64,000 nt of DNA from assembly GCA_934045905.1 (NCBI GenBank), contig OW203768.1:33013060-33077059 (forward strand), in the 5' to 3' direction. The notes beneath the pieces are model-generated. The model searched no databases. It was not told the DNA's origin and saw nothing but the letters and a program-made list of their open reading frames with translations. The position numbers and the translations under genes were made by a program. This document shows positions 21,543-35,379 of the stretch, piece by piece (within the stretch, counting starts at the first letter, position 1; each line of letters starts with the position of its first letter). This DNA is from Leuctra nigra. Its lineage: Eukaryota > Arthropoda > Insecta > Plecoptera > Leuctridae.

Positions 21543-23897
21543 CCCAGAAAAAACACTCCGTGTAAAAATACCAGCCAAGTCTCTTTAACTATAAAAAAAA
21601 AATAGAAGAAATCTAAAAATTCAGCACTGAAAAGGAGTGATATCAAAAAAGGAGCCAAGTCAACGAATTTTCCAAATTTTAATCGTACCATTGAAATAAA
21701 AATATCAACCCCCGAGAAATACTTAAAAAAAGGACTTGGCGCATCGTTTTTTTAAAGACACTTTTCTATCCTAAAAGTATAGGAAGAACTCTACAAGTAT
21801 ATTTTCCTGAGTATATCACATTCATTATCGACGAATCATACTACGTTTTAATATAACTAGTACTCTTACCTACTGGCAGTTTTGGTATTTTGTCAATATT
21901 CAGAGGAAATAAACGGATAAACGAATAACGAATAAACGGAAGCGGCCTAGTCTATTCGTTATTGCCACTATTTCTAGGGTCATATTAATCAATCATACTT
22001 CTCAATATCGTGACTGAGGGAAATAGCGAAAGCGCTCATTACAAGAAGGCCGTCAATGAGATTTTTATAAGTGACTAGTGCACTGAGCCATGCTGCTCAA
22101 ATAATTACTGACTAGATTTTTATCTAAAGTAATACGTTATGTAATTTATGAATTTTTTTGGTATAAAATGTTAATTAATAGCAATTAATTACACGGCGAG
22201 AAGGTTCAAAGTATAATGCTGTAGTAGGTATGTTGATGTACCCACAAAACTATAGGTACCTACCAATCACAAACACAACTGTTCTGTATTTATTGCTTGT
22301 AAGACAATGCTATGTTTCTTTGCGTACTTATATTTAAATTTAAAATATTTTACAGAATGTTCAATATTTAATTTGAAAGTTTTGTCCCAATTTTTCTAGG
22401 CATTTCTGAACTACGTAGTATGTGAGTGGCATAAGCTTAAGAATAGAAAAATGTCTTTAAAAAAACGATGCGCCAAGTCCTTTTTTTAAGTATTTCTCGG
22501 GGGTTGATATTTTTATTTCAATGGTACGATTAAAATTTGGAAAATTCGTTGACTTGGCTCCTTTTTTGATATCACTCCTTTTCAGTGCTGAATTTTTAGA
22601 TTTCTTCTATTTTTTTTTATAGTTAAAGAGACTTGGCTGGTATTTTTACACGGAGTGTTTTTTCTGGGATATCACTTCTTTTGTTAGTTTATTCATACAG
22701 CTTGTAGCACATGTCCGAGCAGGGACTAATTTCTTTAAAAAAATACGCCTCAACCGATTTGGTTACTATGAAAAGTTGCGTTTGGTATAAGATGAAAATG
22801 ATTATCCAAGAAGAATAGCTTAAGTTTCGTTATAATCGATCCAGCCGTTTTCGATACATGACGTCACTTCCGGTTTTGAAATAGCGGCCGAATTCCGGTA
22901 TAGGTAATAAGAAAACAATCTAGTTTTATCTAGTTGATACCTTCATGAACGACCATCTGAATTCCTAATCCCTATATTTCCGTAAAATCGGTCATGCCGT
23001 TTGTAATATATGACGTCACTTCCGGTTTCATTTAGTGGTTCCTGCCGCCATTTCCGGTACCATTAATTTATTTATTCATTTTTCACAATTGATTTTTCAA
23101 ATAAATAGCAGAATGAATACGCAGGAGCTAGTTCAGTTGCAATCGGTACAGGCGTTTTAGATATATGACGTCACTTCCGGTTTCAGGAATGGCGGCCGAG
23201 AACACTGCTACCTTGAATATATAAATTGTATTGTCTATGTTACAATGTAAGTTAATTATGTACGTATTTTAAGTATAATTTGTTGAAATAAGTTAAATAT
23301 TGCGTATTTATGACGTCACTTCCGGTTTAGAAAATAAGAAAATAATATTTTTTTTATTGATACTTCATATAGATGACCATCTAAATCGAATGGCGCTAAT
23401 TTCGTTCTAATCGGTCCAGACGTTTTTGAGTTATGACGTCACTTCCGGTTTCAAAATGGCGGCTTCCGGTTGGTTTTATAAAAAGGCACCTCAGACGCCA
23501 AAAGTGCACATGTGGTAAAAATTTCAGGTCGATCGGTTCAGCCGTTTAGGCTGTGGCGGTGATAGCGACGTTTCGTGATATCATCAGAATCATCATCATC
23601 TTCAGAATCAGAAAGTGGTGTAATTTCACTGTTTTCTCGGTCCTCTAGCGCGCAAATGGCATAACCTATTGTTCCCAAATTTGGTATATGTAGTGGGGTG
23701 GGCCATAGCTCGAAATTAAGATATTTCGCAACAATGTGAGATTTACCAATTTTGAGATCCAGTAGGCCGAAAATGCCATGTTGTTGCTTACAGTAAAAGT
23801 GTTTGGTCTGCTCCTCAGTTTATTAGGCATTTACGGTATGTTGAGTGACTGTGAGTGTATAGTACGACTTGGCTGGGTGGAGCGACCGCTCCATTAG
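21543..23897 (+). mobile_element. Family A element, copy 2 (2355 bp)
   Basis: Left end CCCAGAAAAAACACTCCG. Inverted arms of about 235 bp (21543-21778 and about 22440-22670) enclose a loop of about 650 bp. The body 22700-23530 has five CRE/ETS(/YY1)-like modules (near 22857, 23008, 23158, 23305, 23430). The tail ends in the GGAGCGACCGCTCC hairpin and TTAG at 23897. It is nearly identical to 43108-45459 and to the reverse complement of 49286-51636. No open frame of note; presumably non-autonomous. Confidence 0.85.
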
Positions 23898-23939
23898 ATT
23901 CAACTATTCGAATCATTTATACTTTGTCACGCTCAATAT

Positions 23940-24950
23940 AAATTCCGCGGTCTCCGCCACAGCCTAAACGGCTGGGTTGATTGACCCGAAATTTTCACCA
24001 CATATACAGCTCGTCTGCCTGATGATACCTTGCCCTTATAAATTTTTTGTGCCGCCATTTTGAAACCGGAAGTGACGTCATATCTCAAAAACGGCGTAAC
24101 CGATCGGAACGAAATTTGCGCCAATTGATTCAGACGGTCCTCTTTATGAAATAACAGTAGTTAAATTAAAGTTTTCTAATTACTGAAACCGGAAATGACG
24201 TCATAGTTAAGCGAAATCTGCCTAAATTCACTTCCCTTTATATAAAAACCAACTACATATTCAGAAGTCTTATAATGAAATATTAGTATTTATATACAAA
24301 TTAATACAATGTGTAAGAGCTTTCAGCCGCCATTTTGAAAACCGGAAGTGATGCCATATCTCGAAAACGGCTGGACCTATTGGAACGATGCTTTCGCAAT
24401 TCTTCATGGTATATCACTTTAAGTATATATTTAGCTCCAAACAATATTTTTTTTAGTAAATTATTCGGAAATGGCGTATTTTTTAAAAAGAATTAGCCAT
24501 TGTTGCCCCAAAAAGTTTTACAAGTTGTGTAAATAAACTAAAAAAATAATTGATATCCCCATAAAAAACACTCCATGTAAAAAAAAACAGCCAAGTCTAT
24601 TCAACTAAAAAAAATATTATGAAATCTAAAAATTCTGCACTGAAACGTAGTGATATCAAAAAATGAGCTAAGTCAAAACTTTATTTGAAAATTAAAAAAT
24701 ACTTGGCGCATCGTTTTTTTAGGGCATTGTAGGTATAGGTACTATAAGTATATGTATTTATATCTAGCCTATACTTCTAAGCTATTTATATACACGATGC
24801 GCCAAGTATTTTTTAATTTTCAAATAAAGTTTTGACTTGGCTCATTTTTTGATATCACTACGTTTCAGTGCAGAATTTTTAGATTTCATAATATTTTTTT
24901 TTAGTTGAATAGACTTGGCTGTTTTTTTTACATGGAGTGTTTTTTATGGG
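23940..24950 (-). mobile_element. Family A element, truncated copy 3
   Basis: Lies in reverse orientation. It starts within the tail (GCCACAGCCTAAACGGCTG near 23953), lacking the terminal hairpin. It keeps two or three CRE/ETS/YY1-like modules (near 24070, 24190, 24340) and ends with the short hairpin form (24557-24950) like the copy at 1547. It is bounded on both sides by the same 27 bases (23913-23939 and 24951-24977). The following 24978-25580 holds poly-G and poly-C runs near 25205-25250 and nothing else I can name. Confidence 0.75.
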
Positions 24951-25580
24951 TCATTTATACTTTGTCACGCTCAATATTTGCTTAGAGCACGATGTAGGCA
25001 TCGCGCAATTAGCTGCCAACATCATTGTTGGCCCTTTAAAAGTTAGCCAGGTTCAAATGGATCACTCTCTATCCCCCTTAAATCAAATTAGGAGATTTTG
25101 TTTTTGAGGAGCTTCGATTCGAAATATATACCCAAAAACATTTTGGTCCGAAAAAAAAATCGACGTTATGAGCACTCCTGACGATCATAAAGACATCCTG
25201 GAGAGGGGGGGGGGAGCACTAGTCAGTGTGCCCCCCCCCCCCCCCCCCTCCAAAGTCCATCTTCAATGTGTCATCTTCAATAATCAAATAAGAACACCTT
25301 TACTAGTTTACATAAAAAGCAGTTCCTGTATGGTGGTGCAAACTACCAATATAAAACTTACCTCACTCTGCGAACAAAAATAATGCCAAATAGGGTGTTC
25401 TTGCTCTCTGAAAACAAGTTCAAGTGTCAACAATTACAAGTCATTTCAAATCTGTTGACTTAACTTTATGCCAAAACACTTAAACGCTTTTCTATTCTAC
25501 TTTCCTGCAGCAAATGACGTCTAACTACGTCCAAATATAATTGTTTAGTAGTTAGTTATTTTTTTTAATGCCCACATTCA

Positions 25581-25698
25581 TTAGTGAAAATACGTCAATG
25601 GTTGAGAGCAGGACTATCTTTATCGGAGCTGGAAGATGTTTCATTGGAAGATGGCGCTCTTCAGGGAGGTGTTAAATGTGTTGTGGTCGGTGATACAC
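25581..25698 (+). CDS. Possible internal exon of a Rho-family (RhoBTB-like) GTPase
   Basis: A frame open from the acceptor-like CATTCATTAG encodes about 39 residues ending GGVKCVVVGDTR. It then meets a donor CGAG/GTACAT in phase 1. If the next exon supplies TN-GGN-AAR-ACN, the result is GDTRVGKT, the G1/P-loop (GxxxxGKT) of Ras-superfamily proteins. K-C-V-V-V-G-D is the Rho-type lead-in. The P-loop half, the splice donor and its phase agree, but the second half was not found in the window and there is no in-frame ATG. It could be a decayed gene copy. Plus strand. Confidence 0.35.
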
Positions 25699-26329
25699 GA
25701 GGTACATACATGGAGGTGCTAAGACTGTTACTTTATGTACTCGTCGAGTGTGTCCAAATATTTCATTTCCAGGTGATACTAGCACTCGGCAGTTTTAGAA
25801 AATTGAGAGAGAAAAATTGTTTCATGAGAAGTTGTAACTTTGATTGGATGTTCACATGATCAGTTTGATTTAATATTAGTAGCACTATTTAATTTTTGCT
25901 TCTTGCATCGTTAATTAGACGCCGGTTATTCAACAAAACCGCTAAAAACTATGCAATTTCCGATACGATTGGAGACCAAACCCGTGAACCAATTGATCTC
26001 AAATTTAATCATGATTACATAAAATACGCACTTAGGGTTGCCATTTGGCAAATTTTTAAAATTAAATTTCATACGGCACCCATTGAGACAAGAAAATATA
26101 CAATTTTTCACAAAAAAATCAACTAATTATTACAAATTAACAACAAAAAATAAAGAAATAAGTTTAAAATGTACCAAGTGATAACCCTAAGTCTGTCTTT
26201 GATCTAATCATGATTAAAATGTAAAATCATTTCGCCAACCTATTTAGTCTCCAATCGTATCCAAAAAAAAGTGCCTGCAACCTGTGGCAAAATCGCTCGC
26301 GCTTGCAGCACCTTAATCCAGTTAAATGA

Positions 26330-26606
26330 GAGTTTTACCCAAAACAAATTGAAACATTTTTTGTGTTTTTCTCCTCACTCTCCAGAAGATATTTTTTTAA
26401 ATATTTGAACCAATCAACGGATTTCAAATAAAATAGAGTAAAAAAAACCCAAAGAGGTACATGTATGTAAAATTTCAGATCGCTCGAAGAAAAAAGTGGC
26501 CTGTATATACCGGTAGTAACAGAAAAACAAACAAATTATAAGAAAAATAATTAAAGGTGCCAAAAGAGAAAAAAAGGAGTCGCTCGCTTCGCTTGCTCAA
26601 TAATCA
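26330..26606 (+). repeat. Family C element, right-end fragment
   Basis: AAAATTTCAGATCGCTCGA, GTGCCAAAAGAG and GTCGCTCGCTTCGCTTGCTCAA repeat the family C right end. The region 25700-26330 between the possible exon and this fragment is AT-rich without a recognised gene. Confidence 0.5.
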
Positions 26607-26833
26607 TCATAATCCTTCTCAGTTATCTAGTCGAGCTATTCTTAAAATTGTTCATTCCAACTATTCTGCTGAAAACCGAAAACTTCTTTTGCTCAATTCA
26701 CCTTTCCACTCTTAGGCCAGAATTTCTATGGTTTTAGTCAGAATATAATTTCCAAATCCAAAGAACTAAATATTATCATGCGTGCGCAGGAGAAATCATT
26801 ATGGGGGGGGGCAAATCTCTGAATCAGGCCAAA

Positions 26834-27293
26834 GGGCAGCTCGCGGGGTAAGGGCAGCACGCGGGGTAAGGGCAGAATGTGGGGTAAGGGCAGCACGCGG
26901 GGTAAGGGCAGCGCGCAGGGTAAGGGCAGCACGCGGGGTAAGGGTAGCAGGCAAGGTAAGGGCAGAATGTGGGGTAGGGGCAGCACGCGGGGTAAGGGTA
27001 GCAGGCGGGGTAAGGGCAGAATGTGGGGTAAGGGCAGCACGCAGGATAAGGGCAGCACGCGGGGTAAGGGCAGCACGCGGGGTAAGGGCAGCATGCGAGG
27101 TAAGGGCAGCACGCGGGGTAAGGGCAGCACGCGGGGTAAGGGCAGAATGTGGGGTAAGGGCAGCACGCGGGGTAAGGGCAGCACGCGGGGTAAGGGTAGC
27201 ACGCGGGGTAAGGGCAGAATGTGGGGTAAGGGCAGCACGCGGGGTAAGGGCTGCACGCGGGGTAAGGGCAGAATGTGGGGTAAGAGCAGCACG
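26834..27293. repeat. 18-bp minisatellite, about 25 units, running into an assembly gap
   Basis: Unit GGCAGCACGCGGGGTAAG with a regular variant GGCAGAATGTGGGGTAAG that returns at intervals, suggesting a higher-order repeat. Reading frames through it are open in several frames only because 18 is a multiple of 3. Confidence 0.95.
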
Positions 27294-27493
27294 NNNNNNN
27301 NNNNNNNNNNNNNNNNNNNNNNNNNNNNNNNNNNNNNNNNNNNNNNNNNNNNNNNNNNNNNNNNNNNNNNNNNNNNNNNNNNNNNNNNNNNNNNNNNNNN
27401 NNNNNNNNNNNNNNNNNNNNNNNNNNNNNNNNNNNNNNNNNNNNNNNNNNNNNNNNNNNNNNNNNNNNNNNNNNNNNNNNNNNNNNNNNNNNN
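27294..27493. other. Assembly gap, 200 N
   Basis: Exactly 200 undetermined bases between two different tandem repeats. The real length is unknown. Confidence 0.99.
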
Positions 27494-29327
<1,834 letters not shown>

Positions 29328-29896
29328 GGGTGAAAAAGAACAGGTAAAGATGCGAGGGGAGGGGTGAAAAACTAAAAAAAACATTGTTTTACGTACGCTT
29401 TGGTTTAAAAAATAATAATAATAACATAAAAACATAAAAATAAAAAAATTACGTAAAAATTTCGTAAAAATCAAAAAAATTGTAAAAACGTAAAAATAAT
29501 ATCTATTAAAATGTGAATGAATAATTACATTTGAATTTCCCGAAAGTCAATTTTAAAAAAAAGGAATAATTGTCTGTATTATAAGAAGCCTATTGAAACA
29601 TGAAATACCGAAATGGAACCGGAACCGACATTAATTTTGGTTCTAGTCTCTGATTTATTCGCAAGATCGGTCGTAAATGTGTAAACACGCATGAAAACAT
29701 GTGTCAACTTGTCATTAATCCTTATTCAAGAGAATCTATTACACATTTAGTGCCCCGCAATCTTATTAGCGTCATTATCTTATTATAAATAATTTGTGGT
29801 CAAACCGGACTCGACTGCAAATGAAGCAGTACTTCCCCTGTTCAATTGAAATCGTTATCTCATAGATACAAATAAAAACATCACAACATTTTCAAC

Positions 29897-30007
29897 ATGA
29901 CTAAAACTAAAACCTTCATTGTTCTGCCCACGGAGGGAGCGGGGCATGTTATGAATATTAGTAGGGAGTATAACATCAAGGTAAAGGACATTAGCAAATG
30001 CAACAGG
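29897..30007 (+). CDS. Possible first coding exon, unknown protein
   Basis: ATG in good context (TCAACATGA) opens a 37-residue frame. It contains FIVLPTEGAGHVMNISREYN and ends CNR at a donor-like AACAG/GTAAAA. The GxG-hxxIxxxYxVKV pattern faintly recalls a KH-domain helix-strand, but that is only a resemblance. The surrounding 29340-30310 is unique AT-rich DNA. No downstream exon was identified. Confidence 0.2.
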
Positions 30008-30323
30008 TAAAAAATACCATAGTGGTCAATTTTCCATCTAGATTTGTCAATGAAAATGTTTAAAATTACAGACGTTCTTGTGGTTTTTTACCGGATATGT
30101 GTCGTTATATTATTACTACAACACTATTGTATTGCGGTTACGCTTACGGTCTGTGCGTGCGCTCTGTGGCTGTTGACTGTCTTTAGAGCGTCCAAGGAAT
30201 TTACTCAAACCAAGCCGACAGTCAAGTAGGTAATGCGGTGATCTTTTCGACCGCAAAGAGTTGCGAATGATATCTGTACCTTATAGAGGCAGAAGGTCGG
30301 AAGTCCATTTCAATTATTCTTGA

Positions 30324-33300
30324 GGGTAAAAACATATCAACTCAACTGAAGAATTTTCATGTACCTCTTCGATTTACCTGAAATTTGGTAAGATGTTTAG
30401 TTATACCAAAGAAACATATACGTATTTTTTTATTTGCCCCTAACCATGCCCAATTTTGAGTAATGCCGTGTCAAAAATTTTCAAATTTTGCCTGTAGAGC
30501 TTTATTTAAACATATATATTGGAAAAAGTATACAACCTAGAGACTTGATTTTTTTAAGAAATTTAGGTATTTACTTCCTCTATTCAATAAAATTTTGTGT
30601 ATTTACAAAAAAAAAAAAAAAAGTGGGGGGGGTCGACCAAATTTTGACTTTCGTCGGCCCCCCCTCAAAAAGTACCTTTTTTATTTTTTTCAAAAAAATT
30701 TATTATCATCCTTATGGTATGTTCTCAATGTACAGCAAGTTTCAGAGTGGGCACGGAAATCGTCTGGGAGTTATGAGAAGAAGTGTTAAGACGTTTTGAA
30801 AAATATGCATTCTTGGAGTGTATAATTAATCAGTAGTTTGGCGTTTAATAAATATATAACAAAATTACTGCAATAGAAAGTTATTTTGCCTATATTTCAA
30901 AGTAAATTAGCACATTTTCAATACTTTTTTCAAATTATTATTATATAATTTATATTATTATTATTATTCCTAAGTACTAGTTTTTATTGCTATTTAATAA
31001 TAATTTAATTTTTTATGTTTTACACTTTTGATTTCAACTTTTAATGGTCTCAAATCACTTACTGAGCTAATTAATTTTCTTCTTATTATCCGCGCTCCTA
31101 TGTAAAGACTATGACCTATTTCCATATAAAAGAAAATTTGGTTGACGTTTGTTTAAAGCCTCATAACCGATCGCCAAGGTCTCAACCATTGTATGAGGAC
31201 TTTTTTTTATCGTGGAAAGGCTAAACCACCGGACATGTTAGGATTTCTGATTCTTATGAAATGGTCATTGATACAAGTTTGGAATGATCGGAAAATGAAT
31301 AGATCTTAGTGGACAATGTGAAATCGGAAGATGGAATAACAGAATGAATCTTCTGAGTGCCAGGAATCGTTCTTGCTTTCTTGAAGCGCTCATCTAAAAG
31401 CTTTTCTTGAGACTCATGTTCGCTAAGAGTGCAGTATGCGAAGGTGATGGAAGGGATGCTCTGCTGTGCCCAATCATAAAGCTGATGCGGTGTCATAATC
31501 TGCGAATCATACGGCCTCTGAAGACTTGCACGTGCAGCTAAACGCTTGACCGTTCCACCGACGCCATCGCAAGGTCCCTTTCCGTGAGATGTTGCGAAAA
31601 AATGCCACTCAGCTTGCATACCGAAATCCTCTTGGTGGTGATAGATGTTACTGAAATTTTTCTTATTTTTGTATTGCGATGCTGCACCATCGGAGAAGTA
31701 AATAAGCTTCTTTGGTGTTTTCCCGGAAGTGGTTGTCAAAAAGTCAATGAGTTTTTTCTGGAACAAGTGGACAGCAACAGTGTTGTGTTTAAGAGACTCA
31801 GAAACTATGACAAAACTCGTGTGGTGCTCCTCGCCATCCCTGATGTAGTAGGCCACGAACGGATGTAATGTTACTGAAGAATTGTTCCAGTGGTAGCCTT
31901 GAGCCTCATCCTGCAAAACAAAAGCATAATTTTCAGCAAAATCGCACACCACCAAAAACTCTCCAGGCTGAAGCTTAGACTTGACTTCCTTCTGATACGC
32001 CGACTGCTGCGTTGCCAAGAATGAATGTCTCACAAGAACGCTGAGCGATTCACAGAAATTGTCTAGAAACTCTTCGACACCCGTCGTTACCATTTCTAAA
32101 CTACATCTGTCGACAGACGTCCATTTCTTGAATGTCACTTCTTCGACAGCATTTTCATCCATGAGGAAGGCAAGTTTCTCTCTAAAATTTGAAGTTCCGG
32201 GACAATAATTGCACTCCCTCAAAAAACAAGACTCTTGGGGAGGGTTACAAATAATCACTGAAATACATTCATGATATGATTTTAGTTGAACGTCTTCTTC
32301 AGCGGTCAGGTCAGCGATCTTAGCTCCTAAAATCATTAGCTTCACATTTTGATGGTAAGTGCACACACAAACACTGTGTGTACCACTTGCGCCAGGCAGC
32401 ACACATTCTTTAGGGCGTAAGTCCGCGAATTTAGAAAATCCAATTCGGTGCTGAGGAAACGTACTTTTAAACAGTTTATAAATCTCCTTCAAATTACACA
32501 AAATAAGACGCTTCTGGAGGTGCACTCTCTTCCCATGCAACTTCACGGATTTGAAGTCTTTCGCTCCTGGCATTGCCCGACTGACATCATCATTGTTGTA
32601 GAATCTAACAACATCGTCAACAACTGTCTGAGCCAAGGGCTTCCCAGGTTTGGGATTAGGAGTTGACATTATTCCTCTCTCTTTAACTAATTGCTTGGCT
32701 CTCCTGACCATGTAATTAGAAGCCCCGAACTCATCTTGAATTTTTTGAATTGTCCAACTCCGAGGAAGAACGGTGAGAACTTGCACTTTTACACTTTTAT
32801 TTGTTTCAGAGTCGAACTTATCCTTCAGTTGTGTCAATATTTCACTTTCTGCTTGATCGATCTCTTGAGGCTCAGACGTATCGCTGGTGGATGGGCCACT
32901 AAAAATTGTCTCTGAAATAGCTTTAAGTACTTTTTAACTTTTATCCTTGGCGTATTTTTTCTGGCACAACTTTTTTACAACAATTGGGGACTCGTCAATT
33001 AATTCTAAGCCACGTTTAAATGCGGAAACGACCACCTCTTGCTCGAACGACGGTCCAGCTGCGTGCTGACCAAGTGGAGGCGACTTGCATTGGGACGTTC
33101 CCGGGTCACTTGAGCTGGACGATGTACTGACGCTAATCGTATCGGTGACCTCTTCCAATGCCGGCGCCAATGGCTTGTCTAGAGCTGTCAGTTTTCTTCT
33201 GCATCCTCGACATAGCTTGGCTCCCTCAGGAACGTGAGGTATCTTCAAGCGCAACACCGTGGAAACAGCTCGAAGATCAGAGTTTATTCTATGTTTGGTT

Positions 33301-34380
33301 ATGCTAAAAGGATTACAACACCAAAATTTTAAACTTAGCGATTTCCGAGGCGATATCTTGATTTTCGGCATTTTGAAAAGCACTGAACTGCACACCTATC
33401 GGTTTTACTCGTACAAAACTAGCTCGAATGCGTCTTCAATGTTTGAAAATCAAAACCACACTGAAGAATTGAGACGAACGCAGTGTTTCAATTTGGGGTA
33501 GAAAGCAATAAAGTAATAAAACCTAACCCTGGTCTATTGTGTACCTCCCTGAAGATGGGTTGAGGTGGCTGATGAATGCAGTCAAGTAAAATTAGTAAAC
33601 ACCAAACTGAAAACATTTACTTCAAAATTGGTTATACTGAAGTTACTTCTCTACGAATAATATTAAAAACTGCATTGTGCATGTGTTTGTTTCATGATCC
33701 GAATTTTGTCTTAATACATGGTAGGAGTATTATAGCACTACCTGTACTATTTGTTCTTAAAACCTGAAAACACATTGAAAATGTGTAATTCACTTTGCTA
33801 CATAAACAAAATAACTTGCCTTTGCATTGGTTTTGTTATATATTTATTGAACGCCAAACTACTGATTAATTATACACTCCAAAAATGCACTATTTTTCAA
33901 AACGTCTTAACATTTCTTCTCATAACTCCCAGACGATTTCCGTGCCCACTCTGAAACTTGCTGTACATTGAAAACATACCATAAGGACGATAATAAATTT
34001 TTTTGAAAAAAATAAAAAAGGTACTTTTTGAGGGGGGGCCGACGAAAGTCAAAATTTGGTCGACCCCCCCACTTTTGTATTTTTTTTGTAAATACACAAA
34101 ATTTTATTGAATAGAGGAAGTAAATACCTACATTTCTTAAAAAAAATCAAGTCTCTAGGTTGTATACTTTTTCCAATATATATGTTTAAATAAAGCTCTA
34201 CAGGCAAAATTTGAAAATTTTTGACACGGCATTACCCAAAATTGGGCAAGGTTAGGGGCAAACAAAAAAATATGTATGTGTTACTTTGGTATAACTAACA
34301 ATCTTACCAAATTTCAGGTAAATCGAAGAGGTACATGAAATTTTTCACGTTTTTTCAGTTGAGTTGATATGTTTTTACTC
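30324..34380 (-). mobile_element. DNA transposon with ~540-bp terminal inverted repeats and a DDE-like transposase (4.06 kb)
   Basis: The left arm 30324-30863 and right arm 33832-34380 are reverse complements, with outer ends GGGTAAAAACATATC and GAGTAAAAACATATC. They share the block TTAATCAGTAGTTTGGCG at the inner ends and a GGGGGGG...GTCGACCAAATTTTGAC block with a poly-A run in the middle. The flanking TTGA (30320-30323 and 34381-34384) is a target duplication of 4 bp, extendable to 6 bp (TCTTGA) if the termini are set inward. The only gene inside is the transposase-like gene. Arms are about 95 percent alike by eye, so the copy is fairly young. Superfamily not assigned. Confidence 0.85.
31254..33371 (-). 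CDS. Transposase-like protein, one in-frame stop
   Basis: One continuous frame of 706 codons from ATG at 33371 (context CAAAATGCC) to the stop at 31254, broken only by TAA at 32934-32936 (codon 146). The N-terminus has a zinc-binding look: C18-C19-N-P-F, H27, then KLC54-x2-C57-R. A helix-turn-helix-like stretch follows (IQDEFGASNYMVRRAKQLVK, about residues 210-230). A second Cys/His cluster is CVCTYHQNVKLM. The catalytic-looking core has CDFAENYAF (D477), IYFSDGAASQYKNK (D561), and AEWHFFATSHGKGPCDGVGG (E588, D602). These spaced acidic residues in beta-strand contexts suggest an RNase H-like DDE fold. It sits alone between long inverted repeats. The stop means pseudogene, readthrough, or sequencing error. 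Confidence 0.75.
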
Positions 34381-34799
34381 TTGAGTATTCTTCAATTATT
34401 ATTATACGTCCAAAGAAAGTCTTTGTTAGGACTGTTCTGCCTGATAGGACAGAGATAAATACAAATACAAAATGGATTATTTTAAGATTTATTTGTATCT
34501 TCTTCAGGAATTGGAATATAAAATTAAAACTAAAAATATTGACTTCACTTTAAAGCTAGTATTTTTCTAAACATTTTAGACGTTTTCCAAATGGTGTTAC
34601 TGGATTAAATAAAGTCTAGAGATCAGTAATATAGCCTGATTTCTCAGGTTCCCACTAGAAATTGCTTTAATTCAAATCATAGAAAATAATAGCAATTTCT
34701 TGATAAAATATAATTATAAAATATAAATAAATCAACAACATGAAATATTTTGTTCAATGTATGGAATAGGTTTGTAAATCATACACAAGTCACTGACTT

Positions 34800-35230
34800 G
34801 AACATGCGGACGAACGGCGCGGGGTTGCATCTAGTCAGCCGTATAGGCTGACGCTGCCAAGCAGTGGTGTACACTTTCTTTAAAGCAGACTGTACGTCAG
34901 CCTACTACCAGGGACTGTTTACCGCAACGGCTTAAGTGGTGATTTCGTGGTATCGGCTCGCATTGACGCAGTTTGAAATGGAAGTTGAAAGCCATGGTTA
35001 TCGGGTATATGACACGTGACAACACATACCAAATTTCAAAGAGCTGCGATCATCCCTTCATGGTAAAAATTGGGCCTGAATCATGCGTGATTTCTTTTCA
35101 CCTGGCTGGCTACTGGCTACTGCCCACGGTATGATTGCCCCTCTCTGCAGATAGCATCGTTCGCTCTAGCGAGTAGAAATTTGGCAGAATCTTAGAATCT
35201 ATTTCCGGATGCTCCCTTTTGCAAAAATCG
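34800..35230 (+). repeat. Unassigned repeat-like segment with two hairpins
   Basis: AGTCAGCCGTATAGGCTGAC near 34837 and TTCGCTCTAGCGAG near 35160 can form stems. CATACCAAATTTCAAAGAGC resembles the phrases of other dispersed repeats. No ends were defined. The preceding 34385-34800 is AT-rich without features. Confidence 0.3.
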
Positions 35231-35379
35231 ATCAAAAATTTTAACCGGAAGTGAAGTTATCACAATTTTAAATTGTATAGTTTTAAAAGTCAGGCGGGTC
35301 CACCGAGAGTTTTGAAATTTTGCAACATTAAAGACAATGTACTGCTAGACACTCCACTTCAAGAAAAAACAAAAATTTC

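Noticed and set aside
33576..33954. Small plus-strand frames upstream of the transposase gene
   Set aside because: They lie in the transposon's non-coding and inverted-repeat DNA and have no homology signals.
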